Shown: positions 1 through 8,140 of the stretch, piece after piece
Layout: every line of letters begins with the position of its first letter
Numbering within the stretch: position 1 is the stretch's first letter
Source of the DNA: Dyella sp. 2HG41-7
GTDB lineage: Bacteria; Pseudomonadota; Gammaproteobacteria; Xanthomonadales; Rhodanobacteraceae
DNA: 64,000 bases
Direction of reading: 5' to 3'
NCBI RefSeq assembly: GCF_021390675.1
Contig: NZ_JAJEJV010000004.1
Coordinates: forward strand, 2,914,001-2,978,000
The notes under the pieces: model-generated
Told to the model about the DNA's origin: nothing
Databases searched by the model: none
Seen by the model: the letters and a program-made list of their open reading frames with translations, nothing else
Translations under genes and position numbers: made by a program

Positions 1-622
1 GCGCATCGGCGTAATCGCCGCGCACGGGCAGCGCATCGACGCCGAAGTGTTCGAAATACATTTGCGCGCGACGCAAATGCACCGCCGACGACACCAGCAC
101 CACACGCTGCGGCGCATATGCCTTAAGCATCGGCTGCACAAATTGTGCGTTTTGCCAGGTGTTGAAACTGCGTGTTTCCAGTTGCAGATCGGAACGGTCC
201 ACGCCCATGCCGAGCAAGAGTTCGCCGTAGGCCGTCGCTTCCGGAACGCCGTTACGGAACGGATCGCCGCCGCTGACGATCACCTTGCAATCGTTGCCGC
301 TCTGCTTGCATTGGCGATACAGCGTGTAGCCCTCGACCAGCCGATTGCCCGCGAACACCGTGGGGCCGACTTGGTTGGTGCCGATCACGCGCGACGTGCC
401 GACGCCCAGGATCACGATCGCATTGCGAGGCGCCCAGGTCACCGTGGGCCGCGTCGCATACGGTGCTTGCAAATGGACGAGCAACCACGCCGGCAAAGGT
501 CCGCACCCGCTCGCAAGCATCAGCACAAATGCCAAGCCGAACATCAGCCATCCGCTACGGGTTCGACGTTTGCGGACCAGTACGTAACCGAGCACACAAA
601 GCAGTAGCAACAAAATCAGCAT
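1..622 (-). CDS. YdcF/ElyC-like DUF218 membrane protein, C-terminus cut by the window edge
   Basis: Reading the minus strand from an ATG at 622 gives 207 codons that stay open to the left edge, so the C-terminus is missing. The protein opens with a hydrophobic segment (LILLLLLCVLGYVL), a short basic stretch, and a second hydrophobic segment (WLMFGLAFVLMLASG). The DUF218 fold follows: NAIVILGVGTSR, then VIVSGGDPFRNG, ATAYGELL and VLVSSAVHLRRAQMYF. This order of motifs is typical of the YdcF/SanA/ElyC family, inner-membrane proteins linked to envelope or peptidoglycan precursor homeostasis. The gene is divergent from yigZ. The exact substrate is unknown. Confidence 0.8.
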   Translation of the reverse strand, partial: MLILLLLLCVLGYVLVRKRRTRSGWLMFGLAFVLMLASGCGPLPAWLLVHLQAPYATRPTVTWAPRNAIVILGVGTSRVIGTNQVGPTVFAGNRLVEGYTLYRQCKQSGNDCKVIVSGGDPFRNGVPEATAYGELLLGMGVDRSDLQLETRSFNTWQNAQFVQPMLKAYAPQRVVLVSSAVHLRRAQMYFEHFGVDALPVRGDYADA

Positions 623-698
623 GCACGCATGTCCCGATCAAAAACAGGAAGGTTAGCGCAAGTCGCAGTCGGCACCCGATTCGCCTACCCTGCTCGCT

Positions 699-1295
699 AT
701 GACCGCCACGCTTCACACCCTTCTCGCCCCTTGCCGCTATAGCGAGGACATTCGCAAGAGCCGCTTTCTCGCCCAAGCATCGCCCGTCGACACGCCACAA
801 CAAGCCTTGGCCTATGTGCAGAACGCTGGCGACGCCTCCGCCACGCATAATTGCTGGGCCTATCGCATCGGCAAGGATTACCGCTTCAACGACGACGGCG
901 AACCCGGCGGCACCGCGGGCCGCCCGATCCTGCAAGCCATCGAAGGCCAGGGCATGGACCGTGTGGTCGTGGTGGTCACGCGCTGGTACGGCGGGATCAA
1001 ACTCGGCGCCGGCGGTCTGGCGCGCGCCTACGGCGGCACGGCGGCGGAATGCCTGCGTATCGCCGAACGCACGCCGATCGTGGCGATGGGCCGACTGGGC
1101 ATGCATTGCGAGTTTGCCGACCTGGCCCTGATCAAAGCGCGGCTCAAGGAACTGGGCGCGGAGATCGAGCAGGAAAACTTTGAAGCCACCGGCGTCACCA
1201 TGCACTGGCGCCTACCGGCGGACCGACTGGCTGACGCCAAGGCCAGGGTCGTCGACATCAGCCGAGGCCGTAGCGAGGCTTACGTGCTCGACTAG
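699..1295 (+). CDS. yigZ: YigZ/IMPACT family protein
   Basis: This 198-residue protein has the IMPACT-family signature: a HNCWAYRIG stretch near residues 51-59, NDDGEPGGTAGRPIL, and VTRWYGGIKLGAGGLARAY. A small C-terminal ferredoxin-like domain (DUF1949 type) follows. The length matches bacterial YigZ (about 200 residues). The family is related to eukaryotic IMPACT, a regulator of GCN2, but the bacterial role is not settled; some members have been associated with proline peptide handling or translation. It stands alone between a divergent ydcF-like gene and a co-directional ABC exporter that starts 65 bp downstream. Confidence 0.9.
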   Translation: MTATLHTLLAPCRYSEDIRKSRFLAQASPVDTPQQALAYVQNAGDASATHNCWAYRIGKDYRFNDDGEPGGTAGRPILQAIEGQGMDRVVVVVTRWYGGIKLGAGGLARAYGGTAAECLRIAERTPIVAMGRLGMHCEFADLALIKARLKELGAEIEQENFEATGVTMHWRLPADRLADAKARVVDISRGRSEAYVLD

Positions 1296-1360
1296 CGCCA
1301 ACAATTGAATCGCCCCGCGCCAGCCCCATGTGAAACCGATCAGGACTGCGACGAGACCCC

Positions 1361-3133
1361 ATGAGCACCACACCTGCGAACGATCCCAAGCCGCGTCGAC
1401 GCATCGGGTCTTTACGGCTGTTGTGGCCGTTCGTTAAACCGCATCGCATGTTGGCGGTGGGCTGGTTGCTGTTTCTGGCGATTTCTTCGAGCGCCACGCT
1501 GGTCTTACCGATCGCCGTACGGCACATGATCGATCACGGGTTTCGCAACTCCAACGCGACCGCCATCAACGCCAGCTTTCTCGGTTTGTTCGCCGTCGCA
1601 GTAGTGATGGCGTTCGCCACCGCCGCACGGTTTTATTGCATCTCGCTGCTGGGCGAACGGACGTTGGCGGCTCTGCGTTCCAAGCTGTATGCGCATGTGA
1701 TTCGCTTGGACGTCAGCTTTTTCGAACGCAATCGCGTGGGCGAACTGATTTCCCGCCTCGGCACCGACACGGAAGTCGTGCAAGCGTTAGTCGGCTCCGG
1801 TATTTCCGTCGCGCTGCGCAGTGCGGTGATGTTGATTGGCGCGACGGCGGCGATGATCTGGACCAGCCCACGTTTGGCCGGACTCACTGCATTGGTGATT
1901 CCCGCCGTGGTGCTGCCGATACTGATTTTCGGACGTCGCGTGCAGAAGCTATCGCGCGCCAGCCAGGATCGCCTCGCCGACGCCGCGGCCATCGCCAATG
2001 AAACGCTCAACGCCGCGCCGGCCGTCAAAGCGTATGCGCGCGAAGGCATCGAAAGCGATCGCTACGGCGGCGCCATTGCGCGCGCCTTGGCCACGGCGCG
2101 TCGTCGCATCGGTACGCGCACAGGGCTCACGGCGGCGGTGATTGTGCTGTTTTTCGGCGCGATCACGCTGGTGTTGTGGGTGGGCGCGCGCGATGTGCTT
2201 GCAGGCACGTTGGATGCCGGCGTGTTGGCGCAGTTCGTGGTGTACGCCTTTTTGTCGGGCGGTTCGATGATGGGCCTTTCCGATGTGTGGGGCGACGTGC
2301 TGCGTGCGGCGGGCGCGATGGAACGCATCAGCGAATTGTTTACCGAAGAAGCGACCATTGCCGATCCACCGCAGCCGCTCGCCCTGCCCCGACCGATTCG
2401 TGGTGCACTGCGCTTCGAGAATGTGGCGTTCCACTACCCCACTCGTCCCGACGCGCCTGCTCTGCATGATTTCAATCTCGATATTCGACCAGGCGAAACA
2501 GTGGCCTTGGTCGGCCCGTCGGGCGCCGGCAAAAGTACAGTTTTTGCGTTGCTGTTGCGCTTCTACGATCCACAGCGCGGCCGTATTTCGTTCGACGGTG
2601 TCGACCTGCGCGCGATGACGCTTCCCGAGCTGCGCGGCGCGATTGCGCTGGTGCCGCAAGAAACCGTGATCTTCGGGGGCACCGCGGCCGACAATATCCG
2701 CTTCGGTCGGCAAGACGCCAGCGACGACGAAGTACGCGCCGCCGCGCACGCCGCGGAGGCGCACGATTTCATCCAGATGCTGCAAAACGGCTACGACTCG
2801 GAACTGGGCGAACGCGGCGTGCGCCTTTCCGGCGGTCAACGTCAACGCATCGCCATCGCACGCGCCATCCTGCGCAACGCACCGCTGCTGTTGCTGGATG
2901 AAGCCACCTCATCGCTGGATGCACAATCGGAAGCGGCGATCCAGCAGGCCCTAGAACGACTGGAAAAAGGCCGCACCACTCTGGTCATCGCGCACCGCTT
3001 GGCGACCGTGCAACGCGCGGATCGCATCGTGGTGATGGATGGCGGAAGAATCGTGGCGCAAGGCACGCACGAAAGTCTGTTGGCCGAAGGCGGCCTTTAC
3101 GCCGAACTGGCTCGATTGCAGTTCGTCGCCTGA
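1361..3133 (+). CDS. MsbA-type ABC exporter, fused transmembrane and ATPase domains
   Basis: This 590-residue protein has a six-helix exporter transmembrane domain (about residues 20-320) followed by an ABC ATPase domain. The ATPase has Walker A GPSGAGKST near residue 385, the Q-loop VPQETVIF, signature LSGGQ near 490, Walker B LLLLDEATS near 510 and an H-loop (VIAHRLAT). One polypeptide is a half-transporter that must dimerise. Relatives export lipids (MsbA), drugs or peptides; nothing nearby identifies the substrate. A strong hairpin at 3239-3271 ends the transcript. It is not accompanied by lpxK, so it is probably not the main lipid A flippase (inference). Confidence 0.9.
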   Translation: MSTTPANDPKPRRRIGSLRLLWPFVKPHRMLAVGWLLFLAISSSATLVLPIAVRHMIDHGFRNSNATAINASFLGLFAVAVVMAFATAARFYCISLLGERTLAALRSKLYAHVIRLDVSFFERNRVGELISRLGTDTEVVQALVGSGISVALRSAVMLIGATAAMIWTSPRLAGLTALVIPAVVLPILIFGRRVQKLSRASQDRLADAAAIANETLNAAPAVKAYAREGIESDRYGGAIARALATARRRIGTRTGLTAAVIVLFFGAITLVLWVGARDVLAGTLDAGVLAQFVVYAFLSGGSMMGLSDVWGDVLRAAGAMERISELFTEEATIADPPQPLALPRPIRGALRFENVAFHYPTRPDAPALHDFNLDIRPGETVALVGPSGAGKSTVFALLLRFYDPQRGRISFDGVDLRAMTLPELRGAIALVPQETVIFGGTAADNIRFGRQDASDDEVRAAAHAAEAHDFIQMLQNGYDSELGERGVRLSGGQRQRIAIARAILRNAPLLLLDEATSSLDAQSEAAIQQALERLEKGRTTLVIAHRLATVQRADRIVVMDGGRIVAQGTHESLLAEGGLYAELARLQFVA

Positions 3134-3238
3134 GTTTTCATTCGCACGGCGAAAGGCAATGCGCCGACATCGCTTTGTATCGATCCAAAGAAATCATCCG
3201 ATCGAACTCGCAGACCGTATTCCACATACGCCGAAAAG

Positions 3239-3276
3239 AAGAAAGCCTTGCGTCATGCAAGGCTTTCTTTTGGAAC
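3239..3276. terminator. Bidirectional rho-independent terminator
   Basis: A 12-bp stem (AGAAAGCCTTGC paired with GCAAGGCTTTCT) around a 5-base loop, with T-runs on both sides. It lies between the ABC exporter (+) and the cold-shock gene (-), so it can end both. Confidence 0.8.
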
Positions 3277-3300
3277 TGCATGGAAACAACGAGGGCATTA

Positions 3301-3507
3301 TCAGCTCGCGAGTTCGACCCCGGAAGCCTGGGCGCCTTTCGGACCTTGGGTTACTTCAAACTTCACGCGCTGGCCTTCTTGCAGGCTGCGGAAGCCTTTG
3401 GCATTGATCGCCGAGAAGTGGACAAACACGTCCTCCCCACCATCCTCAGGTGCGATAAAGCCGAAACCCTTGGCATCGTTGAACCACTTGACCGTACCGA
3501 AACGCAT
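3301..3507 (-). CDS. Cold-shock domain protein (CspA family)
   Basis: This is a 68-residue single cold-shock domain with both RNA-binding motifs: KGFGFI (RNP1) and DVFVHF (RNP2). The N-terminal GTVKWFND is also typical. The longer open frame begins at 3591, but the family always starts at the MRFGTVKWF methionine. An AGAGG stands 7-8 bases before this ATG, which supports the start at 3507. Such proteins bind single-stranded RNA and melt structure during cold or growth transitions. The gene has its own long leader (3508-3670), as cold-shock mRNAs often do. Confidence 0.93.
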   Translation of the reverse strand: MRFGTVKWFNDAKGFGFIAPEDGGEDVFVHFSAINAKGFRSLQEGQRVKFEVTQGPKGAQASGVELAS

Positions 3508-3670
3508 TGCGTGAACCTCTGAATCTAAGGACTGGATGCACCAAGTCTCTGCGAGAACCACCTCTACCCCTAGGTCCGCCGCCCCTGGCACAGAGAAAGT
3601 ATCTGCATGTTTTCACATAAAGCGCAATATGCGCCTGCGTCAGGGGTGACCCAGGAGGCGGTTCGACTGC

Positions 3671-4420
3671 TTAGGCTTTGAGCACTTCGGCAAGGATCGG
3701 AGGCACTGCAGCGGTGGCCGCCGCGAGGTGGGCAAAGATCTCTTCGATGCTGATTTCAGCCTCGTCGCCGCAACCGGCGGCAAAGTTGGCCACCAGCGCC
3801 AGGCAGGCGTAATCGATTTCGAGTTCGCGCGCCAAGGTGGCTTCCGGCATGCCGGTCATGCCGACCAGGTCGCAGCCGTCGCGCTTCATGCGCGCGATTT
3901 CCGCACGGGTTTCCAGGCGCGGCCCTTGGGTCGCTCCGTAGCAACCGCCGTCGATAACGTCGATACCCGCCCGCTCGGCCGCATCGATCAACGCGGTGCG
4001 CAGGGATGCGGTATAGGGTTCGCTGAAATCGATGTGCTTGACCTGAGCGCCCTCGACATCGCAGAAGCTGGTGTAGCGCCCGTGCGTGTAGTCGATGATC
4101 TGGTCCGGCACCACGATCACCCGCGGTCCCATGTCGTGGCGAATGCCGCCCACCGCATTGACGCCTACCACCTTGCGCGCGCCCAGATGATGCAAGGCCC
4201 ACAGATTCGCGCGGTAGTTCACGCGATGCGGCGGCAAGGTGTGGCTTTCGCCGTGCCGTGCCAGGAAGGCGATTTTGCGACCGACGAAATCGCCGATGAC
4301 GACATCGCCCGACGCAGGCCCGTAAGGCGTATCGACGCTTTGCCGCGTCGCGTTCTCCAAACCGGGGAATTGATACAACCCGCTACCGCCGATTACGGCG
4401 AGGTCGATGGCGTGACTCAT
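3671..4420 (-). CDS. mtnP: S-methyl-5'-thioinosine / methylthioadenosine phosphorylase
   Basis: This 249-residue member of the PNP/MTAP class of nucleoside phosphorylases begins AVIGGSGLYQFPGL. It carries the phosphate-binding RHGESHTLPPHRVNYRANLWAL region and the GMTGMPEATLARELEIDYA block. It cleaves methylthioadenosine or its deaminated form methylthioinosine to base plus methylthioribose-1-phosphate. Pseudomonads and xanthomonads often carry the inosine-preferring form; I cannot decide substrate by eye. The frame extends upstream to 4474, but conserved sequence starts at the MSHAIDLAVIGG methionine. A purine salvage enzyme (hpt) follows upstream on the same strand, consistent with release of hypoxanthine or adenine. 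Confidence 0.88.
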   Translation of the reverse strand: MSHAIDLAVIGGSGLYQFPGLENATRQSVDTPYGPASGDVVIGDFVGRKIAFLARHGESHTLPPHRVNYRANLWALHHLGARKVVGVNAVGGIRHDMGPRVIVVPDQIIDYTHGRYTSFCDVEGAQVKHIDFSEPYTASLRTALIDAAERAGIDVIDGGCYGATQGPRLETRAEIARMKRDGCDLVGMTGMPEATLARELEIDYACLALVANFAAGCGDEAEISIEEIFAHLAAATAAVPPILAEVLKA

Positions 4421-4570
4421 GATGCGTGGTCCCAAAGCGTGAATTTGAAAACGGTAAAAGAAGCACCGCAACAATCAAAAGATAGCGTTACCAATGCGCC
4501 GGCACTCATACACAGTAAAGCGATTTTCTGACAGATCATCGCTCGCCCAGCGTCGACCTTTGCAAGACGA

Positions 4571-5134
4571 TCAACGCAAAGCATAGATCGCGGGAAGATT
4601 GCGCCCTTGCTCGTAGTAATCCATGCCGTAGCCGAAGACATAGCGATCCGGCACTTCTACGCCGTTGAAATCGCAGTGAATACCTTCGACACAACGATCG
4701 TGCAGCTTGCGGCAAAGGGTCGCCACCAGCACGCGTTTTGCGCCGCGACGCAAGCAATCGTCGCGCACGGCTTTGAGGGTGTACCCCTCGTCGAGGATGT
4801 CATCCACCAGCAACACCGTGCGCCCCTGCAGCGAGACCATCGGCTCGCGCAACCAATGCAATTCGTTGCCGGTGGTCGCACCGCGGTAACGGGTGGCGTG
4901 GATGTAGTCGAACTCCAGATCGGTGCGGATGGCTAGCGCCAGCTGCCCGGCGAACATCAGCGCGCCATTCATGACCGTGAGAAACACCGCGCGCTCGCCA
5001 TCCAGCGCAGCGTCGACGGCGCGCCCGATATCGGCGATGGCGGCTTCCAGTTCGCCCTGCTTGAACAGCACGTCGGCGTGGGTGAGCGCTTCGGCCAGGG
5101 ACGGCGCGGCCTTTGAGGAGGGGGAAGAACTCAT
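4571..5134 (-). CDS. hpt: Hypoxanthine-guanine phosphoribosyltransferase
   Basis: This is a 187-residue type I phosphoribosyltransferase. The PRPP-binding loop is VLLVDDILDEGYTL, with the two acidic residues of the DD pair. Upstream is the VFLTVMNGALMFAG loop, and downstream is PDRYVFGYGMDYYEQGRNLPAIYAL, typical of HPRTs. It salvages hypoxanthine and guanine to IMP and GMP. The start lies 10 bp beyond the nagZ stop, so the two are likely co-transcribed. With the phosphorylase next to it, this suggests a small purine-salvage set. Confidence 0.92.
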   Translation of the reverse strand: MSSSPSSKAAPSLAEALTHADVLFKQGELEAAIADIGRAVDAALDGERAVFLTVMNGALMFAGQLALAIRTDLEFDYIHATRYRGATTGNELHWLREPMVSLQGRTVLLVDDILDEGYTLKAVRDDCLRRGAKRVLVATLCRKLHDRCVEGIHCDFNGVEVPDRYVFGYGMDYYEQGRNLPAIYALR

Positions 5135-5143
5135 CGGAATGCC

Positions 5144-6145
5144 TCAATGATCGAGTGCGGTGACACGCGCGACAAAACGGTCGCGCTGCGGATTGTCGAG
5201 CAAACCATCCCAGGTAGCGCCGATCGCGCCGCGCAACGCGGCAAGACGCTGCAAGGTGGCGTCCGACGGCGACGGCACGGCGGCAATCGCTTCTTCGACC
5301 ACATCGGGAAAACATGCCAGTACCAGATCGCAACCTGCCTGCAGGTGCGCACGCACGCGCTCGGCGACGCCGCCTGCAACGCCGGCCGCAGCCATGCTGA
5401 TGTCGTCGCTGATCACCGCGCCCTGAAAACCAAGCTGCTTGCGCAGCACGTCGTGGATCCAGCGATGCGAATAGCCTGCGGGCTGATCGTCCACGGCCGG
5501 ATACACCACGTGCGCCATCATTACGGCTTCGGCGTGGGCGGAAAATCCTTCCAGAAACGGGCGCATGTCGTTCCGGCGGATGTCGTCGAGCGAGCGCGGG
5601 TCGATCGCCTGCGCCTTGTGCGTATCGACCGCCACCGATCCGTGACCAGGGAAATGCTTGAGCACCGCCGCCATGCCGCCGAGGTGAATGCCACGCACGT
5701 AGGCATGGATCAATTCGCCGGTGATTTCCGGATCGGCGTGAAACGCGCGCGTGCCGATCGCCGCATTGCCGCGCGCCAAATCGGCGACCGGTGCAAAGCT
5801 GAAATCGATACCACTCGCGCGTAGCTCGCTGGCCATTACCCAAGCGTGTTCTTCAGCCAACCGGATCGCTTCGCCAGGATCGCGATCGTAGATTTCGCCG
5901 ATTTTCGACAGCGCGGGCAAACGCGTGAAGTCGTTGCGGAAACGTTGTACAGGGCCACCCTCTTGATCGACCGCGAGCAAAAACTCCTCGCCCGCGACGA
6001 CGCGAATGGATTCGACCAAGGCCAGCAACTGTTCGCGGTCCTTGTAATTGCGCGAAAACAAAATCACGCCCGCGACGCCCGGCGCCGCGAGCCATGCTTG
6101 CTCGTGCGGCAGCAATTCGTTGCCGGCGATACCCACCAACAACAT
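5144..6145 (-). CDS. nagZ: Beta-N-acetylhexosaminidase NagZ
   Basis: This 333-residue glycoside hydrolase family 3 enzyme has the KHFPGHGSVAVDTH motif containing the general acid histidine, and the nucleophile aspartate in GAVISDDISM. The N-terminal LLVGIAGNELLPHEQAWL is typical of NagZ. It removes N-acetylglucosamine from anhydromuropeptides in the cytoplasm during peptidoglycan recycling, a step that in many Gram-negatives also shapes AmpC beta-lactamase induction. There is no signal peptide, as expected. Its ATG overlaps the stop of the CYTH gene by one base (TGATG), a sign of translational coupling. Confidence 0.95.
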   Translation of the reverse strand: MLLVGIAGNELLPHEQAWLAAPGVAGVILFSRNYKDREQLLALVESIRVVAGEEFLLAVDQEGGPVQRFRNDFTRLPALSKIGEIYDRDPGEAIRLAEEHAWVMASELRASGIDFSFAPVADLARGNAAIGTRAFHADPEITGELIHAYVRGIHLGGMAAVLKHFPGHGSVAVDTHKAQAIDPRSLDDIRRNDMRPFLEGFSAHAEAVMMAHVVYPAVDDQPAGYSHRWIHDVLRKQLGFQGAVISDDISMAAAGVAGGVAERVRAHLQAGCDLVLACFPDVVEEAIAAVPSPSDATLQRLAALRGAIGATWDGLLDNPQRDRFVARVTALDH

Positions 6146-6684
6146 CAGGCGCTCTCCCCTTGCGTTGTTCCGGCGTCAATCGCGTTGCGCTCGTCGGCGC
6201 TCCATGCGGAATAAGGATGCTCGATTAAGTTGACGTTGTAATAACGCGCCAGACTGCTGACTTCGCGCCCCAGCCACGTCGGGCGCGGAAACGAAGCATT
6301 CGGATCGGGCAATTCGATCTCCGCGACCCACAAGCCTGCGTTGCTGCCGAGGAATTCATCGATCTCGAACAGCCAGCCGTCGATCTCGACGTGATGGCGA
6401 ATCTTTTCGAGCACGCCGTCGCACAAACCGTCGAGCATCGATTGCGCATCGACAAGCGGCATCGGCAATTCATATTCGGTACGCGAAACGCCTAGCTCCA
6501 CCGACTTGATATTGAGCCACGCGTTATCGCCGCTGATCCGCACACGCACCGACGCGCGCGCCATGCCTTCGCGCAATGCACGCACATCCACCAGATAACC
6601 TTGGGCGATGTGTTTGCTGGATGCGACTTCAGCGCGCCATGCATCGTTGGCGAGCAGAAATTTGCGTTCGATTTCGATGCCCAT
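6145..6684 (-). CDS. CYTH domain protein (probable inorganic triphosphatase)
   Basis: This 179-residue single CYTH domain starts MGIEIERKFLL, the ExExK metal/triphosphate-binding signature. Alternating charged strands follow: ASVRVRISGDNAWLNIK, GVSRTEYELPMP, WLFEIDEF and WVAEIELP. Short bacterial CYTH proteins hydrolyse tripolyphosphate in vitro; the physiological substrate is uncertain. It lies between nagZ (1-base overlap) and rlmD (9-bp gap), all on the minus strand, so it is in an operon with them. Confidence 0.9.
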   Translation of the reverse strand: MGIEIERKFLLANDAWRAEVASSKHIAQGYLVDVRALREGMARASVRVRISGDNAWLNIKSVELGVSRTEYELPMPLVDAQSMLDGLCDGVLEKIRHHVEIDGWLFEIDEFLGSNAGLWVAEIELPDPNASFPRPTWLGREVSSLARYYNVNLIEHPYSAWSADERNAIDAGTTQGESA

Positions 6685-6693
6685 CGGGGAATA

Positions 6694-8007
6694 TTACCTG
6701 CGTTCGAATAGCGCAATCGATTCGACATGCGCGGTATGCGGAAACATGTCCATCACGCCCGCCGATTTCAAACGAAAGCCGTGCTGATTGACCAAGATGC
6801 CGGCATCGCGCGCCAACGACGCGGGATGACAGGAAACATAAACGATGCGGCTCGTTTCCTTATGCGGCAGATAGTCCAACACCTTGTCCGCGCCGGCGCG
6901 CGGCGGGTCGAGCAACAGTTTGTCCCAGGGTTTGCGCGCCCAGTCCGTGCCGCGCTGATCTTCGAAGAGATTCGCCACTTGGAACTGCGCGTTGGTAATT
7001 CCATTGCGCGCCGCATTTTCAGCCGCGCGCATCACTAGACCGTGCTCGCCTTCCACGCCGGTCACTTCGGCCACGCGCCGCGACAGCGGCAGCGTGAAAT
7101 TTCCCAAACCGCAAAACAGATCCAACACGCGATCTTGCGGCTGCGGATCGAGCAGTTCCAACGTGCGCATCATCATGCGGCGATTCATGCCGGCATTGAC
7201 CTGCACGAAATCGAGCGGCTGGAATTCGAGTTCCACATCCTGCACACCTTCGCCGGCCGGAACGCGGAAAGCGAGACGCGGATGTTCGGGCCACAGCGGA
7301 TGCACGGTGCTGATGCCGCCCGGTTGCAGATAGATGGCGAAACCATGCTCTTGGCCAAAAGCCACGAGCTTTGCCCGGTCGCCGTCGCTGAGCGGCTTGA
7401 GGTGGCGAAACACCAATGCGATGGTGTCGTCACCTGCTGCAAATTCGATCTGTGCAATCTCCGCGGCGGCGTCCATGCTGCCTACCAATTCGCCTAGCAG
7501 CCCGATCTTCGGACCGAGCGCGGGATGCACGACATCGCAATGCAAAATGTCGGCGACGAAGCGCGGATTGCTTTCTTCGCGAAAGCCCACCAGCACGCGC
7601 CCCTTTTTGGCGACGGCGCGCACCGAGAGACGTCCCTTGCGGCGATAGCCCCACGCCTCATCGGTGAGCGGCGGCAACCAGGTTTCCGGCTCCACTTTGC
7701 CTATGCGCGCGAAGTTGTCGACCAGCACGCGTTGTTTGGCTTCGATCTGCGCAGTTGCATCCAGATGCTGCAACGAACAGCCGCCGCACTGGCCAAAGTG
7801 ACTGCAGCGCGGCTCGACCCGGTGCGGCGAACGCGTGAGAACTTCCACGGTTTCCGCTTCGTCGAAATTGCGGTGGCGTTTGCGGATGCGCATGCGCACT
7901 TGTTCGCCAAGCAATGCGCCGCTCACAAACACCGTTTTGCCGTCGATGCGCGCGACACCCCGGCCGTCGTGACTGAGATCGGTAATGGCGGCTTCGAATT
8001 CGTTCAT
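6694..8007 (-). CDS. rlmD: 23S rRNA (uracil-1939-C5)-methyltransferase RlmD
   Basis: This 437-residue protein has an N-terminal TRAM domain (ITDLSHDGRGVARIDGKTVF). Iron-sulfur cysteines sit in RCSHFGQCGGCSLQ, with a fourth in ILHCDVVHP. The C-terminal SAM domain has VLDLFCGLGNFTLPL, LLLDPPRAGA and the catalytic cysteine in VYVSCHPASLARD. It methylates U1939 of 23S rRNA. The frame is open up to 8229, but TRAM homology begins at the MNEFEAAITD methionine, preceded by AAGAGTG, so I place the start at 8007. The usual VSCNP is VSCHP here, a mild variation. Confidence 0.93.
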   Translation of the reverse strand: MNEFEAAITDLSHDGRGVARIDGKTVFVSGALLGEQVRMRIRKRHRNFDEAETVEVLTRSPHRVEPRCSHFGQCGGCSLQHLDATAQIEAKQRVLVDNFARIGKVEPETWLPPLTDEAWGYRRKGRLSVRAVAKKGRVLVGFREESNPRFVADILHCDVVHPALGPKIGLLGELVGSMDAAAEIAQIEFAAGDDTIALVFRHLKPLSDGDRAKLVAFGQEHGFAIYLQPGGISTVHPLWPEHPRLAFRVPAGEGVQDVELEFQPLDFVQVNAGMNRRMMMRTLELLDPQPQDRVLDLFCGLGNFTLPLSRRVAEVTGVEGEHGLVMRAAENAARNGITNAQFQVANLFEDQRGTDWARKPWDKLLLDPPRAGADKVLDYLPHKETSRIVYVSCHPASLARDAGILVNQHGFRLKSAGVMDMFPHTAHVESIALFERR

Positions 8008-8140
8008 CGGCACTCTTGAGAAAATAGGACACCCGGATCGCGCGCGACCCGGGCAATAACGCGAAAGGAGGACTCGGGCCTGTCGGCCCCGGCGATCGGC
8101 CCATGATACCAGCCACCCTGCCCGTTCCGGCTTACGGCCG